Shown here one piece after another: positions 52,102-60,068 of a DNA stretch of 64,000 nucleotides; position 1 is the first letter of the stretch; each line of letters opens with the position of its first letter. Made by a program: the position numbers and the translations under genes. The DNA is taken from contig NZ_BDBK01000022.1 of NCBI RefSeq assembly GCF_001612945.1, positions 40,349-104,348 on the forward strand. The letters are read 5' to 3'. A model generated the notes under the pieces. It was not told the origin of the DNA. It saw nothing but the letters and a program-made list of their open reading frames with translations, and did not search any database. The DNA is from Nocardia inohanensis NBRC 100128. Lineage in GTDB: Bacteria > Actinomycetota > Actinomycetes > Mycobacteriales > Mycobacteriaceae.

Positions 52102-53847
52102 ATGACCGCGGTGCCCGCGCGGGATGTCCCGCAGATCGAGGCTGCGCGGCCTTTTCCGCGCCGGATGGGGCCCAAGGGGTCCTATTTGTGGAAGGCCATC
52201 ACCACCACCGATCCCAAGATGCTGGGGAACATGTATTTGTTCTCGGCTATGTCGTTTTTCCTGATCGGCGGCGTTTTGGCGCTGTTGATGCGGGCTGAGC
52301 TGGCGCGGCCGGGGTTGCAGTTCCTGTCGGCGGAGCAGTTCAATCAGCTGTTCACCATGCACGGGACGATCATGTTGCTGTTCTATGCGACACCGATCGT
52401 TTTCGGATTTGCCAATGCGGTGCTGCCGCTTCAGATCGGGGCGCCCGATGTGGCGTTCCCGCGGCTCAACGCCCTCAGTTACTGGCTGTATCTGTTCGGG
52501 GCGACCATGGCGACGGCCGGGTTCATCACCCCGGGCGGGGCGGCCGACTTCGGCTGGACCGCCTATACGCCGTTGAGCGATATCACCCACGCGCCCGGCG
52601 TGGGAGCGGATCTGTGGATCATGGGCCTGGCCGTCTCCGGCGTCGGCACCATTCTGGGCGGCGTCAATATGATCACCACGGTGGTCTGCCTGCGCTGCCC
52701 GGGCATGACCATGTTCCGGATGCCCATCTTCACCTGGAACATTCTGGTGACGAGTGTGCTTGTGCTGCTGGCGTTTCCGATTCTCACCGCCGCGCTGATG
52801 GCGCTGGCCGTGGACCGGCACCTGGGCGCGCACATCTATGACTCGTCGAACGGCGGCGCGCTGCTGTGGCAGCACCTGTTCTGGTTCTTCGGACATCCCG
52901 AGGTGTACATCGTCGCGCTGCCCTTCTTCGGCATCGTGACCGAGATCTTCCCGGTGTTCAGCCGCAAACCGCTGTTCGGGTACAGCACGCTGGTGTACGC
53001 CACGCTCTCCATCGCGGCGCTGTCGGTGGCGGTGTGGGCGCATCACATGTACGCCACGGGAGCCGTTCTGCTGCCGTTCTTCTCGCTGATGACCTTCCTC
53101 ATCGCGGTGCCGACGGGCGTGAAGTTCTTCAACTGGATCGGCACCATGTGGCGCGGGCAGCTCACCTTCGAGACGCCCATGCTGTGGTCGGTCGGATTCC
53201 TGGTGACCTTCCTGTTCGGCGGCCTGTCGGGCGTCATCCTGGCCAGCCCGCCGCTGGACTTCCACGTCTCGGACTCGTATTTCGTGGTGGCGCACTTCCA
53301 TTACGTGCTGTTCGGCACCATCGTCTTCGCCACCTTCGCCGGCATCTACTTCTGGTTCCCGAAGATGACGGGCCGGCTGCTCGACGAGCGCCTGGGCAAG
53401 CTGCACTTCTGGACCACGTTCTTCGGCTTCCACCTCACGTTCCTGGTGCAGCACTGGCTGGGCAACGAGGGCATGCCGCGCCGCTACGCCGACTATCTGC
53501 CCGGCGACGGGTTCACCACCCTGAACACGATCTCGACCGTCGGCTCCTTCGTGCTCGGGTTCTCGATGATCACCTTCGTCTGGAACGTCTTCAAGAGCTA
53601 CCGCTACGGCGAAGTGGTGACGGTCGACGACCCGTGGGGTTACGGCAACTCCCTGGAATGGGCCACCAGCTGCCCGCCACCCCGGCACAACTTCTACGAG
53701 CTACCCCGCGTCCGCTCCGAACGCCCCGCCTTCGAATTGCACTATCCGCACATGGTGGACCGCATGCGCTCCGAGGCGCACGTCAGTTGGGGGCGGCAGA
53801 AACGCCAGGTCAAACCGCCTGCTGATGCGCCGGCCGACATCGAGTAG
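52102..53847 (+). CDS. ctaD: Cytochrome c oxidase subunit I
   Basis: 581-residue heme-copper oxidase subunit with 12 helices. Ligands: MHGTIMLLF (heme a), HLFWFFGHPEVYIVALP (CuB His and cross-linked Tyr), WAHHMY (CuB), HFHYVL (heme a3/a). D-channel NAVLPLQIGAPDVAFPRLN and K-channel TFET are present, so it should pump protons. ATG at 52102 follows GAGGAGG. No other oxidase subunits adjoin it, so it may be a second copy. Confidence 0.95.
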   Translation: MTAVPARDVPQIEAARPFPRRMGPKGSYLWKAITTTDPKMLGNMYLFSAMSFFLIGGVLALLMRAELARPGLQFLSAEQFNQLFTMHGTIMLLFYATPIVFGFANAVLPLQIGAPDVAFPRLNALSYWLYLFGATMATAGFITPGGAADFGWTAYTPLSDITHAPGVGADLWIMGLAVSGVGTILGGVNMITTVVCLRCPGMTMFRMPIFTWNILVTSVLVLLAFPILTAALMALAVDRHLGAHIYDSSNGGALLWQHLFWFFGHPEVYIVALPFFGIVTEIFPVFSRKPLFGYSTLVYATLSIAALSVAVWAHHMYATGAVLLPFFSLMTFLIAVPTGVKFFNWIGTMWRGQLTFETPMLWSVGFLVTFLFGGLSGVILASPPLDFHVSDSYFVVAHFHYVLFGTIVFATFAGIYFWFPKMTGRLLDERLGKLHFWTTFFGFHLTFLVQHWLGNEGMPRRYADYLPGDGFTTLNTISTVGSFVLGFSMITFVWNVFKSYRYGEVVTVDDPWGYGNSLEWATSCPPPRHNFYELPRVRSERPAFELHYPHMVDRMRSEAHVSWGRQKRQVKPPADAPADIE

Positions 53848-53906
53848 ACGACCGCCTCCACCACCCTGCGGCTTGCCCGGAGCGGAGCGGAGGGCAGAAT
53901 GTCACA

Positions 53907-54485
53907 GTGCTGCTTTCCGATCGCGATATCCGTGCGGAGATCGCCGCTGGGCGTCTCGCGCTCGAGCCCTTCGACCAAGCGCTCGTCCAGCCGTCGAGCG
54001 TCGACGTGCGGTTGGACAGCCTGTTCCGGGTGTTCAACAACACCCGCTACACCCATATCGATCCGGCCCAGCGCCAGGACGAGCTGACCACCCTGGTCGA
54101 GCCCGCGCCCGGCGAGCCGTTCGTGCTGCATCCGGGTGAGTTCGTGCTCGGCTCCACCCTCGAGGTGTGCACGCTGCCGGACGATCTGGCCGGGCGGCTG
54201 GAGGGCAAGTCCAGTCTGGGCCGCCTCGGGCTGCTCACCCACTCGACCGCCGGATTCATCGATCCGGGCTTCAGCGGCCACATCACCCTGGAACTGTCGA
54301 ATGTGGCGAACCTGCCCATCACGCTGTGGCCGGGCATGAAGATCGGCCAGCTGTGCTTGATCCGGCTGTCCAGCCCGGCCGAGCACCCGTACGGCAGTGC
54401 CGCGGTGGGCTCCAAGTACCAGGGCCAGCGCGGCCCCACCCCGTCGAAGGCGTACCTGAACTTCCCGGTGGCCAACAGCAATTGA
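53907..54485 (+). CDS. dcd: dCTP deaminase (probably bifunctional, dUMP-forming)
   Basis: 192-residue dUTPase-fold trimer subunit. LEGKSSLGRLGL carries the substrate-binding Ser and Arg, HSTAGFIDPGFSGHITLELSN the catalytic Glu region, and a C-terminal YQGQRGPTPSKAY tail closes over the site. Actinobacterial Dcd makes dUMP directly. GTG at 53907. Near tRNA-Gly as in M. tuberculosis (Rv0321). Confidence 0.95.
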   Translation: MLLSDRDIRAEIAAGRLALEPFDQALVQPSSVDVRLDSLFRVFNNTRYTHIDPAQRQDELTTLVEPAPGEPFVLHPGEFVLGSTLEVCTLPDDLAGRLEGKSSLGRLGLLTHSTAGFIDPGFSGHITLELSNVANLPITLWPGMKIGQLCLIRLSSPAEHPYGSAAVGSKYQGQRGPTPSKAYLNFPVANSN

Positions 54486-54624
54486 GGCCCGCGCGGGTCG
54501 CGGCGAGCCTTGCACTTCGGGGATTCGGAGTCGAAGCCCCTGCGGGGCAGCCGAGTTGGTGGAACTGTGGGTGTACGTATTGCTCGGCACGTCGTAAGGT
54601 GGCGGCGACAGGTACAGTGACCAC

Positions 54625-54639
54625 ACCGTAATGTACGGT
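54625..54639. promoter_or_regulatory. Palindrome in the promoter region of the Hsp70-like gene
   Basis: ACCGTA-ATG-TACGGT, perfect 6-bp arms, about 90 bases before the start. A GGGGATTCGG/CGAAGCCCC-type hairpin lies further upstream. Confidence 0.35.
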
Positions 54640-54730
54640 TCCACCCCGCGCCGCCTGGCGATTCCGGCGACTGCGCGGGCGGGTGAACCGGGCGCCGGTC
54701 GAGTGGGTGTGGCAACGAGATGGGCAGCGG

Positions 54731-56134
54731 ATGAGTTCGGTCTTGGGAGTTTCGGTGGGGACGGGCGCGGTGCGCGTCGCACGTCCGCACGCCGGGAGTT
54801 CCGCCGGGCCCGCGTTCGCCGCGCCGGAGTTCCCCGGATCACCGAACGCACCCGGCCAATTCGATGTGCAGGCGGTTCCGGTCGGTGAACGCCGCGTGGA
54901 GGAACTGGCCGCCGATGCCGTCAGCGCCCTGCTCGCGGCCGACCCGCAGATCGCCGCGACCGCCATCGCCTACCGAGACGAGCAGCACGCGCGCGCCATT
55001 CGCGCGGAGCTGGCCCGGCGGCAGCTGACCAATTACGAACTGGTGCCGGATGTGATCGCGGCGCTGGAATTCCTGGAATCCTCCGGGGAACTCCGCGCGC
55101 ATCTGCCGTCCCCGGATTACGGCACCCTCGCGCTCTACGATCTCGGCGCGTCCGGATTGTCGGTGACCGTCGTCGATATCGCTTCGCGCCAGGTCTGTTT
55201 CAGCGAACGCACCAGCGATATCAGTGGCGACTACCTGGATTCGCTGATCCGCGAACAGCAGATCGCCTCCGGCCGCATCGCCCATCCGCCGGATCAGGCG
55301 GGCCTGGCCGCGCTGGATGCGTTGTGCCGCACCGCGAAAGAGCAGCTCTCCACCAGCAGCGCCGTCGCCCTGCCCTCGCCGGAGGGCCTGGTGCTGCTGT
55401 CCCAGGAGAACTTCGAAGCGCTGATCATGCTGGCCGTGGAGTCCTCGGCCCGCATGACCCGCGATGTCATCCTGCGCTCCGAACAGCAGGTGCAGGCCGT
55501 CGCCCTGATCGGCGGTGGCGCCCAGATCCCCTTGGTCGCAAAGGTTCTGCGCCGCTGGCTCGGGGTGCCGGTGATCGTGGCGCCCGGTCCGGAGAGCATC
55601 GCCAGCCGCGGCGCGGCGCTGCTGGCCCGCCCGGTCCGCCAGCGTCCCGCGCCGGCCCCGTTCCCGTCCGTACCGGACGACGCCTCTTCGCTGCCCCCGC
55701 TGGATCCGGTCGCGGACTGGTTGTCCACCACCTCCGCCGCAGAGAAGCCGACCCGCCGCCGCGAGATCAGCATCGCCGGCGTGGCAGTGGGCGCGCTCGT
55801 CGTGGTGGCCGCCATCGGCGTCTCCCTCGGCTGGGGACCCACTGTGCTGGAACACGATTCGCAGAGCTCCGACGCCAGCACCTCGGTCCAGGCCACCACC
55901 ACCCGCTCGGTGGCGGCCCCCACCACCGCGGCCCCGACCACCACCGAGGCCACCAACGAATCCCTCGCGGTCCCGGCTCCCCGCCGCGAACCCACCACCA
56001 CCGAGGCCCCGGCCCCCACCGCCGGCCCGAACACCATCACGATCATCCCCGGCCTCCCCCCGGTGATCGTGCCCACGATTCCCCCGCTCTTCCCGGCCCC
56101 CGCCGCCGCCGAAACCCCACAGCCGCAACAGTAA
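54731..56134 (+). CDS. Degenerate Hsp70-like membrane protein (Rv0312-like)
   Basis: 467 residues. The N-terminal ~320 keep the actin/Hsp70 outline: phosphate-1 VLGVSVGTGAV, phosphate-2 ALYDLGASGLSVTVVD, adenosine VALIGGGAQIPLVAKVL, but the Asp and Thr residues needed for ATP hydrolysis are missing or changed. One helix follows (IAGVAVGALVVVAAIGVSL), then a ~90-residue Thr/Pro/Ala tail outside. Likely a signalling or scaffold protein, not a chaperone. ATG at 54731. Confidence 0.8.
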   Translation: MSSVLGVSVGTGAVRVARPHAGSSAGPAFAAPEFPGSPNAPGQFDVQAVPVGERRVEELAADAVSALLAADPQIAATAIAYRDEQHARAIRAELARRQLTNYELVPDVIAALEFLESSGELRAHLPSPDYGTLALYDLGASGLSVTVVDIASRQVCFSERTSDISGDYLDSLIREQQIASGRIAHPPDQAGLAALDALCRTAKEQLSTSSAVALPSPEGLVLLSQENFEALIMLAVESSARMTRDVILRSEQQVQAVALIGGGAQIPLVAKVLRRWLGVPVIVAPGPESIASRGAALLARPVRQRPAPAPFPSVPDDASSLPPLDPVADWLSTTSAAEKPTRRREISIAGVAVGALVVVAAIGVSLGWGPTVLEHDSQSSDASTSVQATTTRSVAAPTTAAPTTTEATNESLAVPAPRREPTTTEAPAPTAGPNTITIIPGLPPVIVPTIPPLFPAPAAAETPQPQQ

Positions 56135-56135
56135 A

Positions 56136-56178
56136 ACCGAGTCCGCCCCGTCGACTGCCAGAAGGGGGCGGACTCGGT
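56136..56178. terminator. Terminator after the Hsp70-like gene
   Basis: ACCGAGTCCGCCCC / GGGGCGGACTCGGT, 14-bp arms with a 15-base loop, two bases after the stop. Confidence 0.8.
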
Positions 56179-56219
56179 GGGCCCGGCGTGGACGCCGGAC
56201 AGGCGAGGACCGGCTGCGT

Positions 56220-56669
56220 TCAGTCCTCGCTCTCGGTTCCCACCGCCAGAGCTGTCGTGATCAATACCGACAGGGGTGGGAGTTTCTGATCGCGGGTGGG
56301 CGCGACCACCCAGTGACATCCTTCGCGGGTCCAGCGACCCAGCCCGGTGGGCAGCATGACGGCGCTGCCGACCGCGGGAATGCCGATGTCCAGGCGGTTC
56401 AGCGCTTCCAGGACTTGATCTCCGGGCCGGGAATCGGGTTCGGCGAGGAAGCTCCAGCGAATCTGCCGCGCCAGCATGGGTCCCGTGCGATGCTGGGATT
56501 GCAGTGCGGCGCGGACCTTTTCGGCCCGGGCGACCGGTAGATGGATTATCCCGACGCGGCCGGTGACGGGAAGCATGACGTATCCGCCTCTTTCGGTGAC
56601 CGGGAGCCCGAACTCGTGCCGGTAGTAGGTCACCCAGTCCTCGACCGTTCTCAACTTGTCCGCGTTCAC
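56220..56669 (-). CDS. Short unknown protein, paralogue of the one at 27198-27644
   Basis: 149 residues. VEDWVTYYRHEFGLPV, a strand-rich middle with IRWSFLAEP, and MLPTGLGRWTREG..WVVAP match the paralogue's pattern. GTG at 56669 with GAAGGAG upstream. It is divergent from an XRE regulator with a palindrome between, so regulation by that protein is likely. Function unknown; see the PriPol-like note at the other copy. Confidence 0.7.
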   Translation of the reverse strand: MNADKLRTVEDWVTYYRHEFGLPVTERGGYVMLPVTGRVGIIHLPVARAEKVRAALQSQHRTGPMLARQIRWSFLAEPDSRPGDQVLEALNRLDIGIPAVGSAVMLPTGLGRWTREGCHWVVAPTRDQKLPPLSVLITTALAVGTESED

Positions 56670-56783
56670 CGCCCGACTCCTTCGTCTTGCTACCAGGGTC
56701 CCCGGCCCGCGGGCACTGTGAGAATGCCCGCGCACCCGCCTTTCGCTGCCCTTTCGCTGCCCTTATTACCGATCCGTATATCC

Positions 56784-56795
56784 CCTGGTACCAGG
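56784..56795. promoter_or_regulatory. Palindrome in the divergent promoter before the XRE gene
   Basis: CCTGGTACCAGG, perfect 12-bp palindrome, 75 bases before the XRE start and between the two divergent genes. Candidate operator for the XRE protein. Confidence 0.45.
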
Positions 56796-56870
56796 TAGGT
56801 TTCGGACGTGGCCGCGCTCCCGCTGCGCGCATACCCTGGATGTCGGAGTTCGTTCGGAAGGGATGACATC

Positions 56871-58289
56871 GTGGTCCGGCACTGGTCAGGCAAAGAGGCC
56901 CGCGCCCTCCGCGATGCCAAGCGCATGAGTATCCGGGAGTTCGCCGCACATCTGGGTGTGCACGAACGCCTGGTTTCGAAATGGGAGGCCGGAGGTGACC
57001 GGGTGCATCCGCGCCCGGTGAATCAGGCCGCTCTCGATACTTCCCTTGCCAGGTCCGACGATGTGGTGCGGGCACGGTTCGCGGCTTTGATCGATCAACC
57101 CTTGATCGACCGCCCCGCCGTTCCCGGTTTCGATGTGCGCCAAGCCGGTTCCGAGGTGCGGTCCGGCAACCCGGCGCAAGCCAGTTATTCCAGCGACGCG
57201 GAACTGCTGGCACTCGTCGATACGGGTGCGATGAGAGGCGATGCGTTAGCGGCGATTTCGGAGAGGGATCTGATCATGGCGGCTGCCCATGAAGCAAGTG
57301 AGCACGCCGGTAGGGCGGAGAGCAGCAATGTGGGTGCCACCGCATTGGAGCAGTTCGATGCGGATGTCACGCGCATCGCGAACGACTACGTGCATGTGCC
57401 CCCGGTGCCGATGATGGTGGAGATGTTGCGGGTGCGGCGTCGCGTGTACCGGTTGCTGGAAGGCCATCAACGTCCGGCCGATACCAGTCACCTATATCAA
57501 CTCGCCGGGATTCTCTCCGGTCTGCTGGCCAATGCCTCGACCGATCTCGGTTATGTCGATGCGGCCGGCGAACAGGCCAGGGCCGCTTGGGCTTACGCGG
57601 AACTCTGCGGGCACAATGGATTACGTGCCTGGACCCGCGGCATGCAGGCGTTGATCGAATACCGCTCGGATCAGCCGCGGCGCGCGGTGGTGCTGGCGCA
57701 GAGCGGGCAGCAGTACGCGGAGTCGGTGACCGCGCGGGTGCGGCTGCTCAATATCGAGGCCCGCATCTGGTCCCGGCTGGGCAGCGCCGCCGATACCGAA
57801 CGCTGCATCCGCGCCGCCGACGACGCGCGTGAAGGCGGCGGCAGCAGCGACACCCTGCACGACGAGGTGGGCGGCGTGTTCGGGTTCAACCAGCCCAAGA
57901 GTCACTACTACGCGGGCGCCACCTATATCCATCTCGGTCAGGCGGAGCTGGCGCTGGACGCCACCCGCCGGGCCATCGACCTGTATGCCAACGGCCCGAC
58001 CGAGGAGCGGTCCTACGGCGCGGAATCGCTCGCCCGGGTGGATTGCGCGACCGCGCACCTGATCAACGGCAGTCTCGACGGCGCGGCCGAAGCGCTGGAG
58101 CCGGTGCTGCAATTGGAGGAGGACAAGCGGATCGCGCAATTGGGTGAGCGGCTGAGCACCCTGCGGCAGCGGCTGGCCTCCCCGGACTTCCGCGACGCGG
58201 TCGAGGCTCGTCACCTGGACGAGCGGATCGAGGAGTTCTGCGGAACCAGCGCCGCCAAGGGCATGCTGTCGCTGGACGCCCCGCACTGA
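56871..58289 (+). CDS. XRE-family regulator with helical repeats
   Basis: 472 residues. HTH at the start: LRDAKRMSIREFAAHLGVHERLVSKWE. The rest (about 150-460) is made of paired helices in the style of TPR repeats (e.g. ARAAWAYAELCGHNGLRAW, YAGATYIHLGQAELALDATRRAIDLY), a ligand or partner-binding module common in actinobacterial regulators. GTG at 56871 follows GGAAGGG. Probably controls itself and the divergent short gene. Confidence 0.82.
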   Translation: MVRHWSGKEARALRDAKRMSIREFAAHLGVHERLVSKWEAGGDRVHPRPVNQAALDTSLARSDDVVRARFAALIDQPLIDRPAVPGFDVRQAGSEVRSGNPAQASYSSDAELLALVDTGAMRGDALAAISERDLIMAAAHEASEHAGRAESSNVGATALEQFDADVTRIANDYVHVPPVPMMVEMLRVRRRVYRLLEGHQRPADTSHLYQLAGILSGLLANASTDLGYVDAAGEQARAAWAYAELCGHNGLRAWTRGMQALIEYRSDQPRRAVVLAQSGQQYAESVTARVRLLNIEARIWSRLGSAADTERCIRAADDAREGGGSSDTLHDEVGGVFGFNQPKSHYYAGATYIHLGQAELALDATRRAIDLYANGPTEERSYGAESLARVDCATAHLINGSLDGAAEALEPVLQLEEDKRIAQLGERLSTLRQRLASPDFRDAVEARHLDERIEEFCGTSAAKGMLSLDAPH

Positions 58290-58326
58290 AAATTCCTGGT
58301 TGCGGGCGGATGGCACCATAGGACGG

Positions 58327-59574
58327 GTGAGCACTGGTCACCTACCGCATCGATCCCCACGCGTTCTGGAGCAATCCACCAAGTTGCAGAACGTGCTCTA
58401 CGAGATCCGTGGGCCGGTACACGCGCATGCGGCACGGCTGGAGGCCGAGGGGCATCGCATCCTCAAGCTGAATATCGGCAATCCGGCACCGTTCGGTTTC
58501 GACGCGCCCGACGTGATCATGCGCGACATGATCGCGGCGCTGCCGTACGCGCAGGGGTACTCGGAGTCGAAGGGCATCCTGCCGGCGCGGCGGGCCATCT
58601 TCACCCGGTACGAGCTGGTGCCCGGCTTCCCGGAGTTCGACGTCGACGACGTGTACCTGGGCAACGGCGTGTCCGAGCTGATCACCATCACCATGCAGGC
58701 GCTGCTCGACAATGGTGACGAGGTGCTGATCCCGGCGCCGGACTATCCGCTGTGGACGGCCATGACCTCGCTCGCGGGCGGGACGCCGGTGCACTATCTG
58801 TGCGACGAGTCGAACGACTGGCAGCCGGATATCGCCGATATGGAATCGAAGATCACGGACAAGACCAAGGCGATTGTCGTGATCAACCCGAACAACCCGA
58901 CCGGGGCGGTGTATTCGGCGGAGGTGTTGCAGCAGGTCGTCGACTTGGCGCGTAAGCATCAGCTGCTGCTGCTCGCGGACGAGATCTACGACAAGATCCT
59001 CTACGACGATGCCAAGCACACCTCGCTGGCCACGCTCGCGCCGGATTTGCTGTGCTTGACGTTCAACGGGTTGTCGAAGGCTTACCGGGTGGCGGGGTAT
59101 CGCTCGGGCTGGCTGGTGATCACCGGGCCGAAGGATCATGCGGCCGGGTTCATCGAGGGCATCGATCTGCTGGCCTCCACCCGGCTGTGCCCGAATGTGC
59201 CTGCGCAGCATGCGATTCAGGTGGCTTTGGGCGGGCATCAGAGCATCGACGATCTGGTGTTGCCGGGCGGGCGGCTACTCGAGCAGCGGGATGTGGCGTG
59301 GGAGAAGCTCAACACCATCCCGGGTGTCTCGTGTGTGAAGCCGAAGGGTGCGCTGTACGCGTTCCCGCGGCTGGATCCGGAGGTTCACGAGATCCGCGAT
59401 GATTCGAAGCTCGTGCTCGACCTGTTGCTCCAGGAGAAGATCCTGATGGTGCAGGGGACCGGCTTCAACTGGCCGCACCACGACCACTTGCGGATCGTGA
59501 CGCTGCCGTGGGCGCGCGACCTCTCGGTGGCCATCGAGCGCTTCGGAAACTTCCTCTCGAGCTACCGGCAATAG
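58327..59574 (+). CDS. aspC: PLP-dependent aminotransferase (AspC/AlaA type)
   Basis: 415-residue fold-type I aminotransferase class I/II. Lys-PLP in FNGLSKAYRVAGYRSGW; NPNNPTGA and ADEIYDKILYD are the usual PLP-pocket motifs; late Arg in LRIVTLPW binds the substrate carboxylate. Alanine or aspartate specificity cannot be told. GTG at 58327. Matches Rv0337c by content and neighbours. Confidence 0.92.
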   Translation: MSTGHLPHRSPRVLEQSTKLQNVLYEIRGPVHAHAARLEAEGHRILKLNIGNPAPFGFDAPDVIMRDMIAALPYAQGYSESKGILPARRAIFTRYELVPGFPEFDVDDVYLGNGVSELITITMQALLDNGDEVLIPAPDYPLWTAMTSLAGGTPVHYLCDESNDWQPDIADMESKITDKTKAIVVINPNNPTGAVYSAEVLQQVVDLARKHQLLLLADEIYDKILYDDAKHTSLATLAPDLLCLTFNGLSKAYRVAGYRSGWLVITGPKDHAAGFIEGIDLLASTRLCPNVPAQHAIQVALGGHQSIDDLVLPGGRLLEQRDVAWEKLNTIPGVSCVKPKGALYAFPRLDPEVHEIRDDSKLVLDLLLQEKILMVQGTGFNWPHHDHLRIVTLPWARDLSVAIERFGNFLSSYRQ

Positions 59575-59590
59575 GGGATTTTCGGGTATT

Positions 59591-59616
59591 TCCCCTGTAC
59601 CCTGCCGTACAGGGGA
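59591..59616 (+). terminator. aspC terminator
   Basis: TCCCCTGTAC / GTACAGGGGA arms, 6-base loop, 17 bases after the stop. Confidence 0.75.
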
Positions 59617-59725
59617 CTTGATGTCCCCCTTGTGTCAATGGCTAAAACAAACCGCTAGTACGAAAAAGTTGGGTTTTTAGAGACTTAGCTAGCGCAAAGA
59701 ACCCACTTTTGTGTACAGTAGTTCT

Positions 59726-59855
59726 CGGCACCTAGAGTGCCCCGGCTGGACCGACTACCCCCCCTGGTCCGTCCAGCCCCGGGTTGCGTGGCCTACCCCC
59801 CCTGGGCCGCCAGCCCCCGGGCGGCGGAGACATCCCCCTGCTCTCCGCCGCCCCT
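59726..59855 (+). ncRNA. 6C-type small RNA
   Basis: Part of the 494-base gap 59575-60068. A short hairpin GGCAC/GTGCC (59727-59741) is followed by a stem GGCTGGAC/GTCCAGCC (59744-59778) and a GGCC/GGCC stem (59790-59808), each with seven consecutive C in the loop. A terminator hairpin GGGCGGCGGAGA/TCTCCGCCGCCC follows (59819-59853), also with a C run. Two C-rich loops are the defining trait of the actinobacterial 6C RNA. A -10-like TACAGT lies at 59714-59719 in an A/T-rich stretch. Confidence 0.8.
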
Positions 59856-59867
59856 CAAACTTCCCCG

Positions 59868-60001
59868 CCTCTCCGCGACTTCTGTGCGCGGCAGAGAGCC
59901 GTTCACCGCCGGCGATGCGTGCCGGCGGTCGGGAGCCGAAACAATTCTGGGCGTACCCGGTGAGGTACCCGGAACCTTGCGAAATCAGTTGTCACCTTTG
60001 T
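59868..60001 (+). repeat. Interspersed element, copy B
   Basis: Follows the 6C RNA directly. Perfect 8-bp hairpin CCGCCGGC / GCCGGCGG around ATGCGT, then CCGAAACAATTCTGGGCGTA, a GTACC/GGTAC stem and GAAATCAGTTGTCACC. The best-formed of three copies. Confidence 0.75.
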
Positions 60002-60008
60002 GCACTGA

Positions 60009-60044
60009 CCTGCGCGGAGTAGGGAACCTGCGCGGAGTAGGGAA
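60009..60044 (+). repeat. Perfect 18-bp tandem duplication
   Basis: CCTGCGCGGAGTAGGGAA twice in direct contact, 25 bases before the YibE/F start codon. Could change the leader length or a site there. Confidence 0.8.
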
Positions 60045-60068
60045 CGGTTTTCGTTTAGGCTCGTTCGG

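Noticed and set aside
51928..53688. 586-codon frame antisense to ctaD
   Set aside because: His/Arg/Gln-rich shadow of a well-supported oxidase gene.
54839..56128. 429-codon Gly-rich frame antisense to the Hsp70-like gene
   Set aside because: Composition is the complement of a Thr/Pro/Ala-rich coding tail; no independent support.
59711..60022. 103-codon frame through the 6C RNA region
   Set aside because: Pro/Arg/Cys-rich product arises from C-rich RNA loops; only the part from the ATGCGT of copy B is worth considering as a peptide.
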